A DNA stretch of 64,000 nt, taken from NCBI GenBank assembly GCA_052161625.1, contig CP197412.1; one strand, given 5' to 3'. Origin of the DNA: JBKCUI01 sp052161625 (GTDB lineage Bacteria > Planctomycetota > Planctomycetia > Pirellulales > Pirellulaceae). The notes under the pieces were generated by a model, which had not been told where the DNA came from, did not search any database, and was given only the letters and a program-made list of their open reading frames with translations. Positions within the stretch are counted from its first letter, which is position 1. Each line of letters opens with the position of its first letter. A program made the position numbers and the translations under genes. Below, in pieces: positions 57,232 through 64,000 of this stretch.

Positions 57232-58155
57232 ATGGCAAAAACTGGCCCATACTTAGACGAAGTGGAGGAGCCACAGGACGAAGAGATCCGTTCGATCTCT
57301 CGTCGACGCAGTCCCAAGGATGGTGCACAGCTTCAATCTCCCCTGGAGACCTATCTCCGTGAGATTAACGAGACCAAGCTCTTAACGGCCGAGGATGAGC
57401 AAATGCTCGCCAGAGCGATTGCGAAAGGAGATGCGGCTGCCCGAGACCGAATGGTCCGAGCGAATCTCCGACTCGTGGTGAACATTTCTCGCAGCTACGT
57501 GGGCAAAGGTCTCGCGCTGCAAGATCTCATCGAAGAGGGAAACCTGGGATTGCTGCGCGCTGTGGAAGGGTTTGATCCTGACATGGGGACGCGATTCAGC
57601 ACCTACGCCAGCTATTGGATCAAGCAGTCGATCAAACGCGCACTGATCAACTCCGCAAAGACCATTCGCATTCCGGCCTACATGGTCGAACTGCTGAGCA
57701 AATGGCGTCGAGCCACTGCGAGACTCTCGGATGAACTTGGGCGAATGCCAACGCAAGAAGAAGTCGCTCGCGTTCTGGGTCTTCCCAAGAAGAAGCTCCC
57801 GATCATCAAAAAAGCGATCCAAGTCTACAATGCCACCCCTCAAAGCGATCAGTCTGACTCCGGATGGTCACTTGGAGAGATGGTGATGGACGAAAGGTTG
57901 AAGAGCCCTGACGAAGCGCTCCTCGACCACGATGTCTTGAAAACTGCTATCGAACTGCTAGGGACGCTCGATACCCGAGAAGCAACGGTGCTGAAACTCC
58001 GCTTCGGACTGGGGGACACTCCCCCCCATACACTGAAAGAAATCGGTGCCGAACTCGGTCTGACACGCGAACGCGTAAGGCAAATCGAAACCGAAGCGCT
58101 CAATCGATTGCAGCACGCCCTGAAGGATCCGAAAGAACGTCTGGGGTTGGCTTAA
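57232..58155 (+). CDS. Sigma-70 family sigma factor (SigA/RpoD-like, no region 1.1)
   Basis: 307 residues from ATG 57232; the upstream frame is not family-like. Regions in order: 1.2 (QLQSPLETYLREINETKLLT), 2 (NLRLVVNISRSYVGKGLALQ, DLIEEGNLGLLRAVEGFDPD, STYASYWIKQSIKRAL), 3 (RMPTQEEVARVLG) and 4 (TLDTREATVLKLRFGL, LGLTRERVRQIETEAL). It lacks the long region 1.1 and non-conserved domain of housekeeping sigma, so it is probably a group 2 sigma. It is monocistronic with a strong terminator. Confidence 0.93.
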   Translation: MAKTGPYLDEVEEPQDEEIRSISRRRSPKDGAQLQSPLETYLREINETKLLTAEDEQMLARAIAKGDAAARDRMVRANLRLVVNISRSYVGKGLALQDLIEEGNLGLLRAVEGFDPDMGTRFSTYASYWIKQSIKRALINSAKTIRIPAYMVELLSKWRRATARLSDELGRMPTQEEVARVLGLPKKKLPIIKKAIQVYNATPQSDQSDSGWSLGEMVMDERLKSPDEALLDHDVLKTAIELLGTLDTREATVLKLRFGLGDTPPHTLKEIGAELGLTRERVRQIETEALNRLQHALKDPKERLGLA

Positions 58156-58200
58156 CGCCCAACCGATTCAGAATTCTCCTCCGTCGACTCCTTGAATGTC

Positions 58201-58232
58201 AAAATGCCATCGCCAACCAGCGATGGCATTTT
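58201..58232. terminator. Bidirectional terminator between sigma factor and rhomboid genes
   Basis: A perfect 12-bp inverted repeat AAAATGCCATCG (58201-58212) / CGATGGCATTTT (58221-58232) with an 8-nt loop. A and T flanks on each side suit termination of both convergent transcripts. Confidence 0.9.
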
Positions 58233-58260
58233 GCATGATGGGCTAGGCAAGCCGAGTGGA

Positions 58261-59034
58261 CTACCAAAGCCGCCGATCGCGTGGGTCACGTCGGTATTGT
58301 CGATATAGCACGCTGTCGGGTTCATCAGGCATCTGCATCCTGCAGAAGGCTGCGGCCGCAGCCCCTGCCACAAAACCACCGATGTGAGCCAGATAAGCAA
58401 CACCGCCCGCGGAGACGGTGGTCGCAGCGATGGAACCATAACCACTCACCAATTGCATTAAAATCCACATGCCGAGCACCACGATCGCTGGCACCGTAAC
58501 AACTTGATACAAGAATATCGCGTTGATTCGATTGTGTGGAAACAAAACGAGATAAGCTCCCATAATTCCGGAAATGGCCCCGGACGCGCCGAGGTTGGGA
58601 ATAACGCTATCGGGGTCCATCCAGATCTGAGCAAGGCTCCCGACCAGCCCCGCTGAGAGATAGAAAAGCAAAAACTTGGCGTGCCCAAATCGATGCTCCA
58701 CGTTGTCGCCGAAAATCCATAGGTAGAGCATGTTGCCAGCGATGTGCCCGAATCCGCCATGCATGAACATGGAACTCAAAAGCGTGAGCCACACAATCGG
58801 AGGCCCAGGAGCTTGCGGGATCATCACGACCCCTTGTCCGGGGATCTCCAACGGTTGAGGTTCGACGAGATCGATCCCGCTCACGATCTCTTTTGGTATC
58901 ACGCTCCATCCATACGTGAACATCGGGTCCACAAGCTGGACCACAAAGAGCAGGACATTGGCTGCTAGCAGCCCGTAGGTCACATAGGATACGGTGGTGA
59001 TTTCGCGATCATCGTCGCTGATTGGAAAAAACAT
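58261..59034 (-). CDS. Rhomboid-family intramembrane serine protease
   Basis: 257 residues with about six to seven membrane helices. Rhomboid motifs: FMHGGFGHIAGNMLYLWIFG (helix 2 with its His/Asn), the catalytic Ser in GASGAISGIMGAYL, and the catalytic His in AYLAHIGGFVAG. The start MFFPISDDD is typical of planctomycete and many bacterial members. It cleaves membrane substrates that are unknown here. Convergent with the sigma factor gene. Confidence 0.92.
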   Translation of the reverse strand: MFFPISDDDREITTVSYVTYGLLAANVLLFVVQLVDPMFTYGWSVIPKEIVSGIDLVEPQPLEIPGQGVVMIPQAPGPPIVWLTLLSSMFMHGGFGHIAGNMLYLWIFGDNVEHRFGHAKFLLFYLSAGLVGSLAQIWMDPDSVIPNLGASGAISGIMGAYLVLFPHNRINAIFLYQVVTVPAIVVLGMWILMQLVSGYGSIAATTVSAGGVAYLAHIGGFVAGAAAAAFCRMQMPDEPDSVLYRQYRRDPRDRRLW

Positions 59035-59135
59035 GGGTCACCGTGCAGGAGGAAACGAGTAGCTCAAGGTCGCTCATCTTACTCCATCTCGCTTCTGCCC
59101 GATCGCAGGGGTGGCAGATCCCGATCCGAGAACGC

Positions 59136-59219
59136 TCAGAGAAGGATGCGAAACGGTCAGAGAAGGATGCGAAACGGTCAGAGAAGGATGCGAAACGGTC
59201 AGAGAAGGATGCGAAACGG
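59136..59219. repeat. Four perfect copies of a 21-bp tandem repeat
   Basis: TCAGAGAAGGATGCGAAACG plus G repeats at 59136, 59157, 59178 and 59199. The last copy holds the stop of the downstream minus-strand gene; the others are in the gap before the rhomboid start. Confidence 0.95.
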
Positions 59220-59729
59220 GGAGCTGGCACCCTGCGAAGGGGAGGGCGAAATTCCGGCGACCGGCGCGCTGCGACTGGGTAACCACGAGAGTGGTTCTTC
59301 CGATTTTCTTTTGTGCGCAAGAATTCCATCGACCAGATCCGGACGCTGACTCAAATGCTGCTCCAGCCCTTCGCGGAATGGCTCGGCCCCGTGGACGGTC
59401 AAGCGATCCTGATGGTCGACCTCGAACGAAATAGTCCCAGGTGTAAAGGGGGCCCCCAACCGCTTGCTCGCCCCCTCCATCCATTCTCGGAGCGACTTCT
59501 GGACTTCGGACCAACTCAACCCCTTTTTGGAGTTCGTTGCATCACCAGCGGATGCTGTTGCTTCGCTCCCGTGTGGAGCTTCCGAGAGGCCACTGTCCGA
59601 TGGATGAAGGATTTGAGAGAGCAGATCGCCAAAGGCTTCGCTCGTCTTTCCCGCTACTTGTCCCACCGACTGCAGGACTGCGGGTGCTACCGCGAGGGAG
59701 GCACCCATCCAAGGGAGGGGAAGATTCAT
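59199..59729 (-). CDS. Hypothetical protein
   Basis: 176 residues with ATG start and no clear ribosome-binding site. N-terminal hydrophobic stretch (LPWMGASLAVAPAVLQSVG, about residues 5-23), a polar Ser/Ala/Gly-rich middle (about 40-75) and a more structured C-terminal half (about 80-150). The last few codons and stop are supplied by the terminal copy of the 21-bp repeat, so the C-terminus may have been set by repeat expansion. Not recognised. Divergent from the lipoprotein gene. Confidence 0.55.
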   Translation of the reverse strand: MNLPLPWMGASLAVAPAVLQSVGQVAGKTSEAFGDLLSQILHPSDSGLSEAPHGSEATASAGDATNSKKGLSWSEVQKSLREWMEGASKRLGAPFTPGTISFEVDHQDRLTVHGAEPFREGLEQHLSQRPDLVDGILAHKRKSEEPLSWLPSRSAPVAGISPSPSQGASSPFRILL

Positions 59730-59953
59730 CCGAAGTCTCGCTTTTGCGATGGGATTCCATAGGGAAAACGCTGATGGTGGTAGAGGACACTATCACGGAG
59801 CATGTTTCTTATTCGGCAATCTGGATACGTTGCGTGAATCTTTTCCGGTTGGGTGGAGAATTTGGAAAAAAACAATTCAAACGATTGGATTGCCTTCAGA
59901 AGATTTGCTTTGGATGCCGATACTACCGTCTGTACCTAGGGGGAAAGAGGTAT

Positions 59954-59997
59954 GCGTTACGAAGGGAACTCTGTGCCTGGAGTTCCCTTCGTAATGC
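59954..59997 (+). promoter_or_regulatory. Long hairpin upstream of the lipoprotein gene
   Basis: The perfect 14-bp inverted repeat TTACGAAGGGAACT (59957-59970) / AGTTCCCTTCGTAA (59981-59994) extends to 17 bp with one G-T pair; the loop is 10 nt. It ends 32 bp before ATG 60029 and has no T-tract, so it may be a leader RNA structure or a small repeated element. The rest of the 299-bp gap shows no gene. Confidence 0.55.
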
Positions 59998-60028
59998 TCC
60001 ATATTCCATTCGCAAACCTCCTCCACCC

Positions 60029-61435
60029 ATGGTTCACCAATCCATAGAAGCTCGACGACCGATTGCGTTTGCGATCGGGATGCTTTGCGGGATGCTTCTC
60101 CTGTGCACCGGGTGCGCCGCGGTTCCCGATGTGCGGTACAAACCGAAGTACCACAACCCGTTTCCCGAACTCTCTCGGGTCGCGATTCTTCCGTTTCGCA
60201 ACCAAAGCGAAGAACCCACCCTCAGCGGCGCTCGCGTTTCGCTCGCCTACTACAACGAACTCCAGTCGGTCCCTGGCTTCGAAGTCCTTCCGCTCGGCGT
60301 CGTCGAACAAGCTCTCATCGCCTTCGAACAACAACGGCTTGCCCGACCCATTGCCACCGCCGAGGACTTTCAACAATTCGCCCAGTTCCTCGGAGTGGAC
60401 GCGGTCCTCCAAGGTGCCGTGACGGACTACACGCCTTATTACCCCCCTCGGATGACGCTCAAGGTGAATTGGTACGCAGCCAACCCCGGTTTGCATCCCA
60501 TTCCAGTCGGCTATGGACTTCCCTGGGGAACGAAAGAAGAGAAGAAGATCCCGGAATGGATTCGGCTTGAATCCGAAAGAGCCCTGGCCCGCGAACAAAT
60601 TGCAACTCAAACGCCTCGCTCCGGCACCGCGTCCGCCGAGCCACCCAATCTCGCCTCACCTCCCGTTCGCTCGCAGGAAGAACAAGATATTGCACCCGAG
60701 GCCACTCTTCCGGCTGCGGAGGATCCGGGTTCGGAATTGCCAGCCCCCGCACCGAATGGAAGCTCGGAGGAACAAGTAGAAACGCTAGCGAATCGTCGTC
60801 GAACGATGAAGTCTCCGATTCAGTTCGCTTCGTGGGAAGAACCGTTGGAAGAACCGTTGGAAGAGCCGTTGGAAGAGCCAGCGCGCATGCCCGCGAAGGT
60901 CCGATCGTTGGAGGGGCAAAACCCATTGATCCCACAAGCGGACGGTAGCTTCCGGATCGATGCTTCGATGGAACGAACGATCGGCATCCAAGAAGAGGTT
61001 CATGAAGAAGTTTTAGAGCAGACCGATTCGCAGGGCGCGTTGGCCGTCGAACCTTACCAAGTCGGTGCCATCGCGATCGGCAGTGGCGTTGTAGGGGGGA
61101 ATGAAGGCAATCCACCCAATTGGCCCGATGCGCGAGGGTTCATACCAAGGCGTCCGAGTACCGAACCCGCCCCATTCGTACCTCAATACGAGCCGGTCAT
61201 TTCACATATGAAGGCCTATAACGGTAATGACGAAGATTTCACGCAATCCCTTCAGGAGTACTTTTACTTTCGTGACGACGCGCGTTTCGGAGGCTGGCAA
61301 TCGTATCTCCAACGCAGCGAAGACTTTATACGTTTCTGCTGTCATCAGCATATCGTGGAAACCCTCTCGAGCCGCGGCGGACAGCTTGAAAGTCGCCTGA
61401 ATCTCCGGTGGCCTGTCTACCGATACGAACGCTAG
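60029..61435 (+). CDS. Lipoprotein with CsgG/LpoB-like domain
   Basis: 468 residues from ATG 60029. Lipoprotein signal with lipobox LLLCTGC (cleavage before Cys about 28). The N-terminal domain (about 45-165) has the pattern RVAILPFRNQSEEP, FEVLPLGVVEQALIAFEQQR and GVDAVLQGAVTDY, like CsgG/LpoB periplasmic proteins. The rest is Pro/Glu-rich and low in complexity (about 195-300, with 12-bp EEPL repeats at 60836-60880), ending in a helical C-terminal domain. Probably an outer-membrane or periplasmic envelope factor. Confidence 0.75.
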   Translation: MVHQSIEARRPIAFAIGMLCGMLLLCTGCAAVPDVRYKPKYHNPFPELSRVAILPFRNQSEEPTLSGARVSLAYYNELQSVPGFEVLPLGVVEQALIAFEQQRLARPIATAEDFQQFAQFLGVDAVLQGAVTDYTPYYPPRMTLKVNWYAANPGLHPIPVGYGLPWGTKEEKKIPEWIRLESERALAREQIATQTPRSGTASAEPPNLASPPVRSQEEQDIAPEATLPAAEDPGSELPAPAPNGSSEEQVETLANRRRTMKSPIQFASWEEPLEEPLEEPLEEPARMPAKVRSLEGQNPLIPQADGSFRIDASMERTIGIQEEVHEEVLEQTDSQGALAVEPYQVGAIAIGSGVVGGNEGNPPNWPDARGFIPRRPSTEPAPFVPQYEPVISHMKAYNGNDEDFTQSLQEYFYFRDDARFGGWQSYLQRSEDFIRFCCHQHIVETLSSRGGQLESRLNLRWPVYRYER

Positions 61436-61480
61436 CCGCAAACAGGCACTGCGGCGCGTTCGGGTGCGATCGCATCCCGG

Positions 61481-61834
61481 ATGAGTTCGGACACAGGCAC
61501 GGAGGTTCGCTTCATGAGTGGCGAAGTAAGCGTCGTTGCGCTAGTGCGCGGCGAGGAACAATACATTTTTATGTTCGACGAGGCGAGTCGAACGGAAACG
61601 CTTCGCATGCTCGGACGCTATGCAGCCGATCCAGACCTTTCCTTCACGTGGTATGACGCTGCAATTCTCAGCCAGCGTATTCGCGAACTCATGCCAGCTG
61701 CTAGCATGGGCGCCACTCCCAGCGCACCCAAAGCGAACTGGGTTCAGAAAAAAGGAAATCATCCCAACAGCAGCCACAGTCTTCCGGTTCCGACGAATCA
61801 GCCTCGCTTCCGATTGCCGACCGAAGGGAGCTAA
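61481..61834 (+). CDS. Small hypothetical protein after the lipoprotein
   Basis: 117 residues. The N-terminal part (about 12-75) looks structured (EVSVVALVRGEEQYIFMFDE, FTWYDAAILSQRIREL); the last 45 residues are polar and Pro/Ser-rich. It follows the lipoprotein by 45 bp. No family recognised. Confidence 0.6.
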   Translation: MSSDTGTEVRFMSGEVSVVALVRGEEQYIFMFDEASRTETLRMLGRYAADPDLSFTWYDAAILSQRIRELMPAASMGATPSAPKANWVQKKGNHPNSSHSLPVPTNQPRFRLPTEGS

Positions 61835-61865
61835 CGGATTCGACGCTCTTGCACCTTTGTGTGGA

Positions 61866-63047
61866 CTAGTTGGCCAGTTTCGTTCGCTTTTCGAACGATT
61901 CGGCTGCCATGAGCAGCTGCGCCCGATCATGGGCCGCAGAGACTTGCGTTCGAATGCGGGCCTTCCCCTGCGGGACGACAGGGTAGGAAAATGCGATGAC
62001 GTAAATGCCATCCTCCAGCATCGTTTGCGCAACCTGCGCCGCTTGCGAGGCATCGCCTATCATCACGGGGGTGATGGGGTGCGTTCCAGGGAGAATGGTC
62101 ATTCCACGTCGGAGCATCTCCTCGCGGAAGAATTGCGTATTGGACTCTAACTTGTCGCGCAAATCCGTGGAGTGCTCCAAAATCTCGAGCGCACGGATGG
62201 CACCCGCGACGACCGGGGGGGCGATGGTATTGGAAAAGAGGTACGTGCGAGACCTCTGCCGCAGCAGTTCGACAAGCTCTTTGCTGCCGGATGTGTAACC
62301 GCCGCTTGCACCACCCAATGCTTTGCCAAGTGTCCCGGTCATGATGTCGATGCGATCAAGGACGCCGCAGTGCTCGTGCGTGCCTCGCCCTTTGGCCCCT
62401 ACAAAACCGACCGCGTGGGAGTCGTCCACCATGACCATTGCATCGTACTCGTCGGCCAATTGGCAAATGGTGGCCAAGTCTGCGATCGTGCCATCCATGG
62501 AGAATACCCCATCGGTGGCGATCAAACGAAAACGAGCCGACTTGGCCTCCTCGAGCTTGGCCCGAAGATCGTCCATGTTATTGTTCTTGTAGCGAAGTCG
62601 CTGGGCTTTGCACAATCGAATACCATCGATGATGCTGGCATGATTGAGTTCATCGGAGATGATGGCATCTTCCGATGTCAAAATGGTTTCAAAGAGTCCA
62701 CCGTTGGCGTCCCAGCAGGAATTGTAGAGGATCGTATCTTCGAACCCCAGGAATCGACTGAGCTGTTTCTCTAGATCCTTGTGAATCGATTGCGTCCCAC
62801 AAATGAAACGAACCGATGCCATCCCATATCCCCATCGCTGCAGTGCCTCCTCGGCGGCCTGCTGCACACTCGGGTGATGCGCTAAGCCCAAATAGTTGTT
62901 CGCGCACATATTGAGCAACTTGCGTCCATCCTCCAACTCCACCATGGCTCCTTGCGCTGATCCGATAATGCGTTCCGTTTTAAACGTTCCCGCATCGCGC
63001 ATGCTTTGGAGGGAGTTGGACAAGGTTTCCAAGAATTGGGATTTCAT
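61866..63047 (-). CDS. kbl: 2-amino-3-ketobutyrate CoA ligase (glycine C-acetyltransferase)
   Basis: 393 residues from ATG 63047. PLP-dependent alpha-oxoamine synthase. Motifs: ANNYLGLAHHPSV, GTQSIHKDLE, DSHAVGFVGAKGRGTHEH, the PLP Lys in MTGTLGKALGGASGGYTSG, and the C-terminal GIYVIAFSYPVVPQGKARIR. It cleaves 2-amino-3-ketobutyrate with CoA to glycine and acetyl-CoA in threonine degradation. No tdh gene is adjacent. Confidence 0.95.
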   Translation of the reverse strand: MKSQFLETLSNSLQSMRDAGTFKTERIIGSAQGAMVELEDGRKLLNMCANNYLGLAHHPSVQQAAEEALQRWGYGMASVRFICGTQSIHKDLEKQLSRFLGFEDTILYNSCWDANGGLFETILTSEDAIISDELNHASIIDGIRLCKAQRLRYKNNNMDDLRAKLEEAKSARFRLIATDGVFSMDGTIADLATICQLADEYDAMVMVDDSHAVGFVGAKGRGTHEHCGVLDRIDIMTGTLGKALGGASGGYTSGSKELVELLRQRSRTYLFSNTIAPPVVAGAIRALEILEHSTDLRDKLESNTQFFREEMLRRGMTILPGTHPITPVMIGDASQAAQVAQTMLEDGIYVIAFSYPVVPQGKARIRTQVSAAHDRAQLLMAAESFEKRTKLAN

Positions 63048-63169
63048 TCGTTCGGCTCCAGGCAAGAAAACAGGATGGACGAGCATGGTAGCAACGAATC
63101 GCCTCGCCGCCGAGGGTTTCCCTAGAATTAGACGAACCGAAACCTCCCACACTGTGTCTTGAGGATCGT

Positions 63170-63544
63170 ATGAAGCACCATTCACGAAAACCTGACTTTG
63201 CCACCGGAAGCGGCGGTCGCTCTCAACCGAGCGTCGATCGCAAAACACTCCAGCTTTGTTCGCAGGTTCGCCGCGTCCTGGAATACGGTGTCGACGAGGT
63301 CCTCCACGGCGAGGCGTTGGTGGCCGTCACCGATGTAATCCCCGCGCCCGACGCATCGCATTTGCTCGTGCTGGTCCAGCCCATGGGCGATACCACCGTC
63401 GAAGAAACTGAAGCGATCCAGGAACGTCTCGTCGCATCCGCATGGCAATTGCGAACGATGGTTGCCGAGGGAATCTCCAGACGGAAAACGCCATCGCTTT
63501 CGTTTCAAGTCCTCCCACCCTTCCTCCTAGACCAACAACCGTAG
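63170..63544 (+). CDS. rbfA: Ribosome-binding factor A
   Basis: 124 residues; start supported by GAGGAT at 63161-63166. KH-like RbfA fold with DRKTLQLCSQVRRVLEYGV and VTDVIPAPDASHLLVLV, matching RbfA, which binds 16S rRNA during 30S maturation. The family's C-terminal RYTPEL-type motif is only loosely kept (KTPSLSFQVLPP), which makes this a divergent member. No nusA or infB neighbours. Confidence 0.82.
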   Translation: MKHHSRKPDFATGSGGRSQPSVDRKTLQLCSQVRRVLEYGVDEVLHGEALVAVTDVIPAPDASHLLVLVQPMGDTTVEETEAIQERLVASAWQLRTMVAEGISRRKTPSLSFQVLPPFLLDQQP

Positions 63545-63672
63545 TTCTGTCCTTCGAGCCTCCCCGTCGTTATCTTCCTCAGCGCAGCAGTACTCGTACT
63601 CAGCGAAGCGGTACTCGTACTCGTCCTCGCAAGGACTTTTAAGCCCCTTCCAATCGTTGGCCATGAAAACGA

Positions 63673-63699
63673 AAAGAGGGTGGCCATGCCACCCTCTTT
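63673..63699. terminator. Terminator between rbfA and glutamine synthetase
   Basis: Perfect 11-bp inverted repeat AAAGAGGGTGG (63673-63683) / CCACCCTCTTT (63689-63699), 5-nt loop. On the minus strand it is followed by TTCGTTTTC, suiting the glutamine synthetase transcript. Confidence 0.8.
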
Positions 63700-63727
63700 G
63701 GTTCGTTGATTCAATCCGTAACAGCGA

Positions 63728-64000
63728 TTAGCTGACGGTCTTGATCGTCTTGAGAATTCGCGAAACGATCTTGTATGGATCGGCTTGCGAGTTCGGACGT
63801 CGATCTTCGAGGTATCCCTTGTATCCGTTGTTGATGAAGGCGTGGGGGATACGAATGGATGCACCGCGGTCGGCAACACCGTAATTGAACTTGTCGATCG
63901 ACTGGGTCTCGTGGAGACCGGTCAATCGAAGGTGGTTGTCTGGACCGTAAGCGGCGATATGTTCGTCGCGATACTTGTCAAATGCAGCCATGAGCTTCTC
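63728..64000 (-). CDS. Glutamine synthetase, type II (GSII), C-terminal part
   Basis: The frame is open at the right edge, so the 5' part lies outside. The visible ~90 residues include RLTGLHETQSIDKFNYGVAD, RGASIRIPH and GYLEDRRPNSQADPY, which match the C-terminal catalytic region of eukaryotic-type (GlnII) glutamine synthetase. The enzyme makes glutamine from glutamate, ammonia and ATP. Classical GlnA (GSI) has a different C-terminus. Confidence 0.9.
   Translation of the reverse strand, partial: EKLMAAFDKYRDEHIAAYGPDNHLRLTGLHETQSIDKFNYGVADRGASIRIPHAFINNGYKGYLEDRRPNSQADPYKIVSRILKTIKTVS

Noticed and set aside
59136..59219. 21-bp repeats as a CRISPR array
   Set aside because: Copies are head to tail without spacers, and no cas genes are present.
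59022..59282. A plus-strand ORF with EKDAKRS repeats
   Set aside because: It is simply the 21-bp tandem repeat in another frame, begins inside the rhomboid 5' end and has no family features.

Overview
The window looks like chromosomal DNA of a planctomycete, most likely of the Pirellulales (Rhodopirellula/Pirellula-like). The clues are a DUF1559 prepilin-like gene, an ECF sigma factor coupled to a Ser/Thr kinase, a TPR protein carrying RNA polymerase alpha C-terminal domains, alternative complex III with a fused ActD-ActE subunit, and a GldG/DUF4340 pair. Nothing in it looks like a prophage, insertion sequence, plasmid or CRISPR array.

Layout. 1-9.7 kb: end of a GldG-DUF4340 transport operon, a YeiH-like membrane protein with a coupled small ORF, a TIGR03546/TIGR03545-like pair, and a shortened MnmE-like GTPase. 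10-13.9 kb: an MFS-like transporter running antisense into rpiB, then rpsA (ribosomal protein S1). 13.9-15.25 kb: a non-coding array of about 4.3 copies of a 308-bp direct repeat. 15.3-29.4 kb (minus strand): a respiratory block with alternative complex III (actA-actB-actC-actDE-actF), a small membrane protein, an SCO copper chaperone and an A2-type caa3 oxidase (coxB-A-C-D). Together these would carry electrons from quinol to oxygen. 29.8-32.5 kb: a PepSY-like protein, a DUF1559 pair and an MntR regulator, with two MntR-box-like dyads between the divergent genes. 32.5-42.6 kb: housekeeping genes (hisE-hisG, miaA, tRNA-Thr, ispF, folate cyclo-ligase, cmk-plsC), the TPR/alpha-CTD protein and the sigma/kinase pair. 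42.8-48.8 kb: sppA, a two-component system whose NtrC-like regulator has a degenerate AAA+ domain, and a coiled-coil membrane protein. 48.9-50.9 kb: a 72-86 residue disordered protein ending in Gly-Glu directly upstream of a PafA/Dop (Pup ligase/deamidase) homologue with an inserted membrane segment. 50.9-64 kb: D-lactate dehydrogenase, a Tat-exported Gfo/Idh/MocA oxidoreductase, glgX, bioB, a primary-type sigma factor, a rhomboid protease, a CsgG/LpoB-like lipoprotein, kbl, rbfA and the end of a type II glutamine synthetase.

The best candidate for an undescribed system is the Pup-like/PafA-like locus at 48.9-50.9 kb. It has the gene order of a pupylation module, but the enzyme appears membrane-embedded and carries Glu where I align the usual catalytic Asp. 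The TPR/tandem alpha-CTD protein and the two MntR-like operators are next. All assignments come from reading the sequence and recalling family motifs. No database search was run.
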